NCBI GenBank assembly: GCA_000961805.1
Contig: LADV01000199.1
Span: 1 to 20,223, forward strand
DNA: 20,223 nucleotides
Source of the DNA: Peptococcaceae bacterium BRH_c23
GTDB taxonomy: Bacteria > Bacillota_B > Desulfitobacteriia > Desulfitobacteriales > Desulfitobacteriaceae
Direction of reading: 5' to 3'
Shown here piece after piece: positions 8,033 to 14,333 of this stretch. A program made the position numbers and the translations under genes. Within the stretch, counting starts at the first letter, position 1; every line of letters begins with the position of its first letter. The notes below the pieces were generated by a model that had not been told where the DNA came from, did not search any database, and saw nothing but the letters and a program-made list of their open reading frames with translations.

Positions 8033-8080
8033 TAATCACCTGCTCATTATTATTGTAATCAATTTATTGGTGGTTGTAAA
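8033..8080 (-). promoter_or_regulatory. Promoter of the tetR gene with likely autoregulatory operator
   Basis: TTTACA (8075-8080) and TACAAT (8052-8057), with a 17-nt spacer, form a near-consensus sigma-A promoter on the minus strand. TAATCACCTGCTCATTATTA (8033-8052) abuts the -10 and matches the element at 7354-7373 in 19 of 20 positions. It also overlaps part of the ribosome site. Confidence 0.7.
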
Positions 8081-8148
8081 CTAGATTTTTTCACCTTATT
8101 TTCCATGCGTCAAGTGGATCACCAAACAACCCTGGTGATAAAAATAAT

Positions 8149-8183
8149 ATCCCCCATTTCACATGACAGCGAAATGGGGGGAT
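8149..8183 (-). terminator. 12-bp hairpin, probable minus-strand terminator
   Basis: ATCCCCCATTTC (8149-8160) pairs with 8171-8183 with one bulged G. Read on the minus strand it is followed by ATTATTTTTATC, consistent with termination of transcripts entering from the 8342-10066 operon. It lies upstream of the tetR promoter. The rest of 8081-8341 contains no recognisable gene. Confidence 0.5.
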
Positions 8184-8303
8184 GGACTACCTTGCTATAT
8201 CTCGGATTAACCTACTGCGTCCGCCGCCGACAGGATTTTAACGATCTCGCCAGATAGAGATTTTAAAGTGATGTGATACGTAAAAAAGAGAATCATCTTT
8301 ACA

Positions 8304-8344
8304 TAACAAGAGGCATGGACAAAAATTGTCCATGCCTCTTGTTA
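8304..8344. terminator. 19-bp perfect hairpin overlapping the stop of the YvlD-like gene
   Basis: Bases 8304-8322 pair perfectly with 8326-8344 around an AAA loop. The TAA stop of the minus-strand membrane-protein gene (8342-8344) is inside the stem. No long T tract follows on the minus strand; on the plus strand AAAATTTTATC follows. It is likely a terminator or 3' stabiliser, acting together with the second hairpin at 8149. Confidence 0.65.
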
Positions 8345-8677
8345 AAATTTTATCTCCTTGAAACCCCAGTTCGCCAAGGACACCACTATCGATGCAAGGA
8401 GGGCAACTCCAAACCCTGGAACGTGAAAGCCTGGCACCAGTCCACTAGTAAGCATGATCATCCAAGTATTGATAACGAAGGTAAAAACTCCTAATGTGAT
8501 CAGATTAAGTGGAATGGTCAAAATAATCAGCACTGGGCGAATCATCAAATTGACAAGACCAAGGATAATTCCAGCCCAAAAGATGTGCACAGGGGTTGTC
8601 GCTACTATAGGCAAAAACTGGGCCGCTATAAAAAAGGCCAATGTATTAATTAAAAATCGGTAGATCAGTCGTTTCAT
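8342..8677 (-). CDS. Phage-holin-4-superfamily / YvlD-like membrane protein
   Basis: A 111-aa protein made almost entirely of four hydrophobic segments (about 7-25, 31-50, 53-77, 88-105). The block NLMIRPVLIILTIPLNLITL (43-62) and the VINTWMIMLTSGLVPGF stretch after it are characteristic of the family of B. subtilis YvlD, labelled holin-like but found as a chromosomal envelope protein. The start is the ATG at 8677 with GGGGGG six nt upstream. A GTG at 8695 overlaps the upstream stop codon but has no ribosome site. Last gene of the SHOCT-like operon, 14 bp after the 99-aa gene. Its molecular function is not established; a role in envelope stress is inferred from the yvl-type context. Confidence 0.85.
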   Translation of the reverse strand: MKRLIYRFLINTLAFFIAAQFLPIVATTPVHIFWAGIILGLVNLMIRPVLIILTIPLNLITLGVFTFVINTWMIMLTSGLVPGFHVPGFGVALLASIVVSLANWGFKEIKF

Positions 8678-8691
8678 TTCTTCCCCCCCGT

Positions 8692-8991
8692 TCACTTTAA
8701 GCTTACTTTGACCTGAATCTCTCCAACTTCCACATCGACAACATCCAGCCCTTTATACCTAGTTAAATCTTTAATGATACTATGTGAAGCGGCAATAATG
8801 CCACTCGGGGAAATCATTTTAACCCAGCGCAGATGCTTGCTAGCCTTTTCGTCTTGGGGTACCGGAACCTGCCTTAAGGCAATCTCCCAAACCCAAGCTA
8901 AGTCCGTAAGGGCGTCTAAGAATTCATCTACTACCCAGATAGGGACTGGAAACGTGAACCTCCTGCGTTTTTGGACTTTGACCCGAACCAT
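8692..8991 (-). CDS. 99-aa protein, apparent paralogue of the C-terminal part of the SHOCT-like neighbour
   Basis: No named family is recognised. Its pattern parallels residues 58-149 of the gene just upstream: a basic beta start (MVRVKVQKRRRFTFPVPI beside LRVRVIGEKTLKVNVNVPL), a middle hydrophobic helix ending in VP, and a closing strand pair (LDVVDVEV then IQVKVSLK, beside KIVDVEV then IKVEVCVE). It lacks the N-terminal helical hairpin. The ATG at 8991 lies 16 bp after the previous stop with only a weak AGG ribosome site, suggesting translational coupling. An upstream in-frame extension lies inside the neighbouring gene and is probably not translated. It probably arose by tandem duplication and may form a mixed oligomer; both are inference. 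Confidence 0.7.
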   Translation of the reverse strand: MVRVKVQKRRRFTFPVPIWVVDEFLDALTDLAWVWEIALRQVPVPQDEKASKHLRWVKMISPSGIIAASHSIIKDLTRYKGLDVVDVEVGEIQVKVSLK

Positions 8992-9007
8992 CAACAGCCT
9001 GGCTGAT

Positions 9008-9457
9008 TTATTCCACACACACTTCCACCTTGATTCTTCCCTCTTCAGGGTCCGCAACTTCCACGTCGACAATCTTGCCATCGAGAGTCTCTTCTAAAAT
9101 TCGAGCAAGTCCCTCAACATCCAGCGCTTGTAGATCAAGGCCCTTTTGCTCTAGCTCCGCGCGCTTATCTGCAGGAACAAAGCTCATTGCATATACCACC
9201 AGTTTAGAAGCGGAACGTATCAGACTTAAAGGAACATTTACATTGACCTTTAACGTTTTTTCTCCGATCACTCGAACTCTCAAGAAGCGCTCCCCAGTTG
9301 AGTTTATTCCTTTTTTTGCTAACTCATTTTCAACGTTCTGAGCCCCTTCCTTTTGCGAGTTTCCTTCCTCAATCGCCTTCAGTAGTTCCAGCCCTTCAAC
9401 CGCTGTCAGTTTACCTTCATGAATCATCTCAAGAATCTTGATTTTTTCACTGCTCAT
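9008..9457 (-). CDS. SHOCT-like domain protein (YvlB-type N-terminus)
   Basis: A 149-aa soluble protein. Residues 3-30 (KIKILEMIHEGKLTAVEGLE onward) form the short helix-turn-helix-like hairpin seen at the N-terminus of YvlB/DUF4097-type proteins and annotated SHOCT-like. A polar linker (31-57) follows, then a mixed alpha/beta domain (58-149) ending in alternating charged and hydrophobic strands. The ATG at 9457 has AGGAG eight nt upstream. It sits 204 bp downstream of the DUF2089 gene and leads directly into its shortened paralogue and the YvlD-like gene. Regulation of an envelope response is inferred from context; no catalytic motif is visible. Confidence 0.8.
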   Translation of the reverse strand: MSSEKIKILEMIHEGKLTAVEGLELLKAIEEGNSQKEGAQNVENELAKKGINSTGERFLRVRVIGEKTLKVNVNVPLSLIRSASKLVVYAMSFVPADKRAELEQKGLDLQALDVEGLARILEETLDGKIVDVEVADPEEGRIKVEVCVE

Positions 9458-9661
9458 TTCCCATACTCCTTTCCAGCCTTTTGATAGGTCCCTTCACGCC
9501 ATCACAGCTTCTTGCCATCACGGCATCAAACCATTCATGGCGATGCTCTAATCTCGAACGTCCTGTTCGAGTCTTAGCTACTGTGACACTCGGCCATCCT
9601 TAGCCAGCGCCCTAACAACTCTTATATTTAACTTTTATCTTTGGATTCTTATTCTTAATTC
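9458..9661 (-). other. Non-coding gap inside the SHOCT operon
   Basis: It contains a 7-bp hairpin CTCGAAC/GTTCGAG (9553-9559 with 9565-9571, 5-nt loop) and, near 9498-9525, two copies of GCCATCAC (GTGATGGC on the transcribed strand). Tandem ATTCTTA units lie next to the DUF2089 stop. No ORF with a ribosome site and no clear promoter were found, so it may be a structured intercistronic leader. Confidence 0.4.
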
Positions 9662-10066
9662 TTAATCCTGTTTCCTCATTTGACGCGTAGCTTCCTGTGC
9701 TGATATTTCTCCCCGCTCAAGAGCCTCCAGGATCTCCTGCCTGCGTAGACTTTCCTCATGGAGGTTCATCTTTTCGTTTTCGGGGTCTTTTTCCTTAAAA
9801 GTCCCGTAACCAAGGGCCTCAATCACACTATCTAAGCGACCTCGTACCGTAGGATAAGAGATACCCAACTCTTTTTCAACCTCTTTGATATTCCCACGAC
9901 ACTTGATAAACGCTTCCACGAAGATTAACTGTTCAGTTGGAAGTCGACAAAACTTACACGAGCTAAATTCCCCTTCGATTTTCGTCGGACAGTAGGTGCA
10001 AGTTAGTTTGCTAATCTTCATTTCATGATCACACACTGGACACCGATGGGGCATCTTATAATCCAA
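9662..10066 (-). CDS. DUF2089 protein: zinc ribbon, HTH and C-terminal SHOCT-like hairpin
   Basis: A 134-aa protein. The N-terminal zinc-binding part has C9-x2-C12, C23-x2-C26 and C37-x2-C40. An HTH (GNIKEVEKELGISYPTVRGR, about 58-77) suggests DNA binding. The last 25 residues (RRQEILEALERGEISAQEAT onward) repeat the ILEALxxGxISAxEA theme of the SHOCT-like neighbour. I choose the TTG at 10066: AGGAGG lies 8 nt upstream, and the product starts MDYKMPHRCPVC, as DUF2089 proteins usually do. ATG at 10072 touches the ribosome site. It is the first gene of the locus, with a strong promoter. DUF2089 has no settled function; a transcriptional regulator of this cluster is inferred. Confidence 0.85.
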   Translation of the reverse strand: MDYKMPHRCPVCDHEMKISKLTCTYCPTKIEGEFSSCKFCRLPTEQLIFVEAFIKCRGNIKEVEKELGISYPTVRGRLDSVIEALGYGTFKEKDPENEKMNLHEESLRRQEILEALERGEISAQEATRQMRKQD

Positions 10067-10112
10067 GATCATCACCTCCTGCAAAGTTGCCTGAAGAGCT
10101 TCTATGCTTAAG

Positions 10113-10141
10113 ATAATAAGCCTTTATATTAATAATGTCAA
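10113..10141 (-). promoter_or_regulatory. Sigma-A promoter of the DUF2089 gene
   Basis: On the minus strand, TTGACA (10136-10141) and TATTAT (10113-10118) are separated by 17 nt: a perfect -35 and a 5/6 -10. The start codon is about 47 nt downstream of the -10. The spacer contains one arm of the inverted repeat listed next, which suggests repressor control. Confidence 0.8.
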
Positions 10142-10179
10142 TACTATGTTTAATATATTTAAGTATTTTATTAATATAA
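10124..10179. repeat. 12-bp perfect inverted repeat in the divergent promoter region
   Basis: TTATATTAATAA (10124-10135) and TTATTAATATAA (10168-10179) are exact reverse complements, 44 bp apart start to start (about four helical turns). The left arm fills the -35/-10 spacer of the DUF2089 promoter. Each arm includes the palindrome TATTAATA or a shifted version of it. It could be a pair of operators bridged by a dimer or tetramer; the AT-rich setting makes chance symmetry more likely than usual. Confidence 0.5.
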
Positions 10180-10212
10180 TTGAGACTAGTAAATCTAGAC
10201 CCTTTTTTGTTG

Positions 10213-10218
10213 TATAAT
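10213..10218 (+). promoter_or_regulatory. -10 element of the DUF1904 gene
   Basis: A consensus TATAAT precedes the plus-strand DUF1904 gene by about 95 bp. No good -35 is found at 16-18 nt, so the promoter may need an activator. Transcription would start near 10225, just before the leader hairpin. Confidence 0.5.
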
Positions 10219-10240
10219 AGGCTATGACTCAACTCTTAAA

Positions 10241-10280
10241 CATAATGCAGCTAGCCTCCGGAGAGACTAGCTGCATTATG
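10241..10280 (+). promoter_or_regulatory. Leader hairpin with loop complementary to the ribosome site
   Basis: CATAATGCAGCTAG (10241-10254) pairs perfectly with 10267-10280 around a 12-nt loop. The loop begins CCTCC (10255-10259), which is complementary to the GGAGG of the downstream ribosome site (10301-10305, before the ATG at 10313). The loop also contains the self-complementary CTCCGGAG. Alternatively the hairpin could be an early terminator, but only TTGG follows it. Confidence 0.55.
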
Positions 10281-10312
10281 TTGGATAGAACTAATACATT
10301 GGAGGGATACAG

Positions 10313-10644
10313 ATGCCCCAAATTAAGATGCGTGGAATCGAAACAGAGATTATCCGTAAACTAAGTAAGCAGTTGATCGACGAACTTACAGTACTGACAC
10401 AATCTCCGAGGGACGACTTCACCCTCGAGGTGATTCATTCAACTTTTATCATGGATGGAAACGTGTCTCAGGCTATCCTTTCGTCGAGATCGCTTGGTTT
10501 GACCGTGGACAAGAGATTCAAGACCAAGTGGCTCAAGCCGTTAGCCGGTTACTCAACGAAGCTGGTTGCTTTAGGAGGAATGAAGAATGTTTAAGGATGC
10601 AGATAACAAAAAGGCACCGATTTTTAACCGATGCCTTCGAATAA
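10313..10644 (+). pseudogene. DUF1904 protein gene with a one-base frameshift
   Basis: The ATG at 10313 follows GGAGGG. The first 53 residues (MPQIKMRGIETEIIRKLSKQ through SPRDDFTLEVIHSTFIMDG) match the DUF1904, tautomerase-like pattern. After SQ the frame produces basic nonsense and stops at 10594. In the -1 frame, starting with G10471, the family's second half appears: GYPFVEIAWFDRGQEIQDQV then AQAVSRLLNEAG. Restoring one G (CAGGC to CAGGGC) would join them into about 110 residues, the usual family length. The last 20 or so residues overlap the neighbour's terminator and may not be native. No slippery heptamer is present. DUF1904 has no established activity. Confidence 0.85.
10605..10637 (-). 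terminator. Terminator of the chemoreceptor gene
   Basis: Read on the minus strand, a 12-bp stem (10626-10637 with 10611-10622, two G-U pairs, AAA loop) is followed by TTTTTGTTATC. It lies 14 bp after the chemoreceptor stop. The plus strand version has two true mismatches, so it is directional. Confidence 0.85.
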
Positions 10645-10650
10645 GTAAAT

Positions 10651-11460
10651 TTAGCTTTGTCCCATTTCCACAAGTTTCTTAGCCATACTCTCTATTTTCT
10701 CCAAACTATGGGCAATTTCAGACACATCAGTGGCATGATTTTCGGTTACCGCTGTCAGTTGCTTAATAGCCTCAATTAAAAGTCTCACAGAGGATTGCAC
10801 CTCCTGAACATTACTGTCGATGGCTTTCGTAGAAGCATCAGTATCCGAAGCAAGCCTCCTAACTTCTTCAGAAACAATAGCAAACCCCCGTCCATGTTCA
10901 CCCGCCCGGGAAGCTTCAATAGCTGCATTGAGCCCTAAAATGTTACTCTGTTTAGAAATTTTCTTGATTTTCTGGGTTAATTCGTTGGTTCTACCCATCT
11001 CTGTGTTCACGTGCTCAGTTTCATCGTCCATACTCCGAATCGTTGCCGCCAGTTCTTCCGTAGCACCTGACAAGTTTTGAGCTGAAGATGAAATCGTTAC
11101 CACAGCCTCAAGTATTTCTTTACCAGTTGCGAAAAGATTATCATAAAGCTCAACGGAACATGCCATAGCAAGGCAACCAGCAATTTTCGATTTTTCAAAG
11201 ATTGGGAGGGCGATACCGACAAAGGGAACCCCAAAAAGTTCTTTGGATACACGCCGTACAACGCGCTTTCCGCTCGTAAGAGCTTCCAAAACATTAGAGC
11301 CCGGTGTAGGTGGATTCCCAAGCTTGGCCTTAGTATCGATAGTTTTTCCCGGGTAATAAGCAACAATCTTTTCCATATCGAAAAGTGTAACGGCGACGTC
11401 ATCATTGAAAAACTGCTGAACCTCTGGAACTATTAGCTGGTAAGCCTCGAATTTTGTCAC
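10651..11460 (-). CDS. Soluble methyl-accepting chemotaxis protein (YfmS-like)
   Basis: A 269-aa chemoreceptor without signal peptide or membrane segments. Residues 1-110 form a small cytosolic sensor domain with a GAF/PAS-like feel. Residues 115-265 are a shortened coiled-coil signalling hairpin. Its tip is NILGLNAAIEASRAGEHGRG (173-192), then FAIVSEEVRRLA, the conserved CheA/CheW-binding region. The GTG at 11460 has GGAGG nine nt upstream. B. subtilis YfmS is a comparable short soluble receptor. It is monocistronic with its own terminator. It would act at a chemosensory array or as a free signalling partner; the stimulus is unknown. Confidence 0.9.
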   Translation of the reverse strand: MTKFEAYQLIVPEVQQFFNDDVAVTLFDMEKIVAYYPGKTIDTKAKLGNPPTPGSNVLEALTSGKRVVRRVSKELFGVPFVGIALPIFEKSKIAGCLAMACSVELYDNLFATGKEILEAVVTISSSAQNLSGATEELAATIRSMDDETEHVNTEMGRTNELTQKIKKISKQSNILGLNAAIEASRAGEHGRGFAIVSEEVRRLASDTDASTKAIDSNVQEVQSSVRLLIEAIKQLTAVTENHATDVSEIAHSLEKIESMAKKLVEMGQS

Positions 11461-11723
11461 TTCAATACCTCCGTGTTATTAGCATATACCCTTTATTTTA
11501 AACAAGATAATTCTCTTAAAGCTACCCTAAAAATCCTGTAGATAACTAATTCTAACTATATTCGACATTAACAGAACAAAACCTTTAATATTCGCGTTAT
11601 AATCTCTCAATCTTGCTCGTTACGTTCACCGCCGATCCATCCGTGAACTTTTATCGTGAACAAAGATTTAAGGGCTGCGTGGGGAGCACTTGATTCCTTC
11701 CCACTGTTAAAAAGCCCGATGGC

Positions 11724-12120
11724 TCAGGGTATACTTAAATCATTAAAAGCTGTCATGAATTCCTGCTCTACACTCACAAAATCTCTTTGGGCAAAATCAT
11801 GATCCATCGATTTTTGAGGTGCTGTTTCACATAGTTGATAATCCATGATGGCTTCAAATTCATAATGCAGCAGAGTGTCGTCGACATTTTCGATTTGCTT
11901 TAGCTCAACCGAGTTGCACCTTTGCCGAATATCCTCGGCTTTTTGCTTCCTGATAGCACTGAATTGAGTGCTGCGCTACGGAATAAAAATGGTCACAGTG
12001 CCCATTTGCCCTAGTCATTAGCGACAATGAGTGCGCTATATCCTCGATTTTGATGTCGTCTTTTATGGGTTGAAGTGGATAAAACTTAATTTTCGAATAG
12101 GTCAGTATGTAGTCAGACAT
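11724..12120 (-). pseudogene. HD-domain phosphohydrolase (COG1896/YfbR-like) with internal deletion
   Basis: From the ATG at 12120 the N-terminal part is intact (MSDYILTYSKIKFYPLQPIK, then DIAHSLSLMTRANGH, then FYSVAQHS with the first metal-ligand His). After SRGYSAKVQLG the frame hits TGA at 11907-11905. One base on, in another frame, the C-terminal part of the same family continues from 11906 (ELKQIENVDDTLLHYEFEAI, then MDHDFAQRDFVSVEQEF) to a TGA at 11726-11724. The segment between, which should hold the HD dipeptide and several helices (roughly 45-50 residues from memory of the family), is missing. So this is a deletion and not a point frameshift, and the enzyme is dead. Confidence 0.85.
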
Positions 12121-12347
12121 TGTGCTTACCTTCCATTTCTTTTACTAAATTTAATAGGCATGTAATATGCAATTATTTTTCAATGTGATAAGTCTCTTGA
12201 TTTATCTAATTATATCACTCTAACCTAACTCTGAAAATTACACAATATAAGTTCCTCATTTACTAGTATCAAATTATAGAAGGATTTAAGCCCTTTGATA
12301 AAGAATATTCTGATATTAATCGTAAAAAGGTTGGGGAGGTATAACGT

Positions 12348-13166
12348 ATGAAGAATCTTTTTCAGCGCAATTGGTATACGGAGGTGCGCCGCAGCGACAA
12401 TGGGCTGCTCAAGGCGAAAACCAGTTATGTTGATACTTACCGGGAAGCCGTGGCCCATCTAATCGTTGACGTGAATTCCTTTGTCATTCAAGAAGCTTTG
12501 TGGGAAGAACAGAGATCTACGGAACCCATCAATGCCCGTACTCTTCAGGTTACACCCCTGTGTGGATCTGAAGCTTACTTTAGTTCTGGTCCTGCACTCA
12601 AAGAAGCTGCAGCGTTTCTCAAAGACCCTCTGGCGGTTGCGTTATTTTCCGAAACCATAAAAGGGATTATCCAAGCTGAAACCTTTCTCCTAGACGAGCG
12701 CGGCTATACTTCTGAACAAGACTATGAAAACAAGTGGATAGACTTCTTTTCAGGCTCCTGTCGCTTCTTCAGTAGCTTGGATAGGATTACAAAGACCTGG
12801 TATGACCATGTTGGCGAGAGTAAACGAGATGGGAATTTATTTGTGCGGTTCAAGACCCAGAGCTTTTTTGATTTGGGGGAGAAGCGATATTTATTAACTG
12901 GGAATTTAAGTGATTCTTTCCACGAGGTCAATGTTAAGATTAAGCTAGACGGGTTTATGGTGGAAGAAGCTGATGGGATTCTTCTACGCGCTCCAGATCT
13001 AGTTTGCCGCGAAGCAGCTGCTTTACTTGTAAATCTGCATGGCATCAACTTACGGGAAGTAACGAGAAAAGAACTTGTGAGCATATTAGGTAAAGGGCAA
13101 GGATGCGTTCATGTGATTGATTCAGTTAGTGATTGCGCGTATATCATAGAGCACTTTAAGTTTTAA
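12348..13166 (+). CDS. DUF2889-like protein
   Basis: A 272-aa soluble protein of unknown function. The C-terminal third resembles DUF2889: a beta stretch leading to ILLRAPDLVCREAAALL (211-227), then GKGQGCVHVID (248-258), matching the family's RAP..C and GC.H..D pattern. Conserved C220, C253 and H255 could bind metal. The N-terminal region has a similar motif (DTYREAVAHLIVDVNSFVIQ, 29-48, versus DSFHEVNVKIKLDGFMVEEA, 189-208), hinting at an internal duplication. The ATG at 12348 is preceded by GGGGAGG. It stands alone and is convergent with the patatin gene. No signal peptide or membrane segment is seen. Confidence 0.7.
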   Translation: MKNLFQRNWYTEVRRSDNGLLKAKTSYVDTYREAVAHLIVDVNSFVIQEALWEEQRSTEPINARTLQVTPLCGSEAYFSSGPALKEAAAFLKDPLAVALFSETIKGIIQAETFLLDERGYTSEQDYENKWIDFFSGSCRFFSSLDRITKTWYDHVGESKRDGNLFVRFKTQSFFDLGEKRYLLTGNLSDSFHEVNVKIKLDGFMVEEADGILLRAPDLVCREAAALLVNLHGINLREVTRKELVSILGKGQGCVHVIDSVSDCAYIIEHFKF

Positions 13167-13193
13167 AGTCAGCTTTTTGTTAACAATTTTCAG

Positions 13194-14099
13194 CTAAAAC
13201 CAATTATTTTTAATCCAATGAATGACGGGCTTAAGATCAACTTCTTCAGCCAATTCTATTAATTGGGAGATCTTTTCATATTCATCCAAACCGACCGATG
13301 TGAGCAAGAGAGGGTTTAGACGGAAATAATGATCTCCAAGGATCCGTGAGCTGAAATATGAATCAGCTTCCACTACCCCATCAAAAAGGACACTTAGTAT
13401 AGGGAGTGGAGGAGTGGGATAAAGAGCCCATTCAAAAGCACCCCAGTGGGTAGTATCTGCTTTGATGGCGAGTGGACAATATCCCGTACCGAGGGAAAGA
13501 AGGACTACCTCATCGAGTTTCTGGTTGCCCGCTTCTTTGTCTACGGATAAGGCTATAGCAGCAGTGCTCGGGTTATTGGCAAAGACTCCACCGTCAATGT
13601 GCTTGTTGTGAGAGGGGAAATAAACCGGAGCCGCGCTACTAGACAGAGCGACATCTATTACCGTTTCATTCTGTGTGGGGGAGTTGGGAAAATTATTATA
13701 AAAGACCGGACGCCAAGGACCTCCAATGGTTCCAGTCACTGCGAATGATGGTACTAAAACTCTATGCCCAATAAGCTCCTTCAAACGCATATTTTCAGGA
13801 AAGACCTGCAACAGAGTTTCCTTAAGGTGTGTATTATCATATTTGGGCCGGAATACTTCCAAATGAGGTGGGGTAAAAATGAACTTGCAGTTTTCTTTTG
13901 AGTAAAGCTTGACAAGCTGTTCCGGACTTAAGCCGTAAGCCAGACCCAAAGCAATAAAGGATCCAGTGGAAGTTCCTGCAAAAAAATCCGTTGTCTTCAG
14001 TAACTGAGGAAAGACATGTTGGAGACGTTTTAATAGTACTGCTGTCAAGGCTCCTCTAACTCCGCCACCATCAAATGTTATAATTTTAAATTTTGGCAT
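13194..14099 (-). CDS. Patatin-like phospholipase / lipid acyl hydrolase
   Basis: A 301-aa patatin-family hydrolase expected to release fatty acids from lipids using a Ser-Asp dyad. The oxyanion-hole motif is DGGGVRG (10-16), the nucleophile S44 lies in GTSTGS (42-47), and the catalytic Asp is D168 in HIDGGVFANNP (166-176). The ATG at 14099 has AGGAG eight nt upstream; a longer in-frame start at 14132 lacks one. There is no signal peptide, so it probably acts at the inner face of the membrane. It is monocistronic. No nucleotide cyclase or effector partner is nearby, so there is no support for a CBASS role. Confidence 0.9.
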   Translation of the reverse strand: MPKFKIITFDGGGVRGALTAVLLKRLQHVFPQLLKTTDFFAGTSTGSFIALGLAYGLSPEQLVKLYSKENCKFIFTPPHLEVFRPKYDNTHLKETLLQVFPENMRLKELIGHRVLVPSFAVTGTIGGPWRPVFYNNFPNSPTQNETVIDVALSSSAAPVYFPSHNKHIDGGVFANNPSTAAIALSVDKEAGNQKLDEVVLLSLGTGYCPLAIKADTTHWGAFEWALYPTPPLPILSVLFDGVVEADSYFSSRILGDHYFRLNPLLLTSVGLDEYEKISQLIELAEEVDLKPVIHWIKNNWF

Positions 14100-14274
14100 T
14101 TGAAGCACTCCTATCGATATATTTTTGAACATCCCTTCTTTAATCTATGTCCCACTAGTAGTAATGGTGATCCTTGGTCCGCGCTCGATAAAATTAAAAA
14201 AGTCCAAATCAGGGTTCTCTTTTCCCCGATAGGGACACTTCTACATAAGATAAAGAAACTTGGCTGGCGCCCAC

Positions 14275-14333
14275 GAAGACACTGTCTTCGCACGTATTAG
14301 CCTTCTTGAAGACACTGTCTTCGCACGTATTAG
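14275..14333. repeat. Two 26-bp direct repeats, each with a 15-bp palindrome
   Basis: 14275-14300 and 14308-14333 are identical over 26 bp (period 33 bp). Each begins with GAAGACACTGTCTTC, a perfect 7-bp inverted repeat around one C, followed by GCACGTATTAG. Only two copies exist, so it is not a CRISPR. The 7-bp spacer (CCTTCTT) is not repeated. It could be a tandem protein-binding site or part of a structured RNA. Confidence 0.85.

Noticed and set aside
8273..8494. 73-codon plus-strand ORF over the hairpin and YvlD-like gene
   Set aside because: It is antisense to a well-supported gene and passes through a perfect hairpin.
9553..9571. CGAAC/GTTCG symmetry like a Gram-positive LexA box
   Set aside because: The half-sites are separated by five bases where the consensus needs four, and no SOS gene follows. 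Treated as an ordinary small hairpin.
10460..10480. Programmed -1 frameshift in the DUF1904 gene
   Set aside because: There is no X XXY YYZ slippery heptamer; a deleted G in a short G run explains it.
11460..11510. Sigma-28-type motility promoter upstream of the chemoreceptor
   Set aside because: TAAA and GCTAATAA occur but are 13 nt apart, not about 15, and the -10 has two mismatches.
13194..14099. Patatin as a CBASS effector
   Set aside because: No nucleotide cyclase, ubiquitin-like or HORMA partner is adjacent; neighbours are a DUF2889 protein and an amidohydrolase.
14275..14333. Mini-CRISPR reading of the two 26-bp repeats
   Set aside because: Only two repeats with a 7-bp spacer and no cas genes; spacing is far too short.
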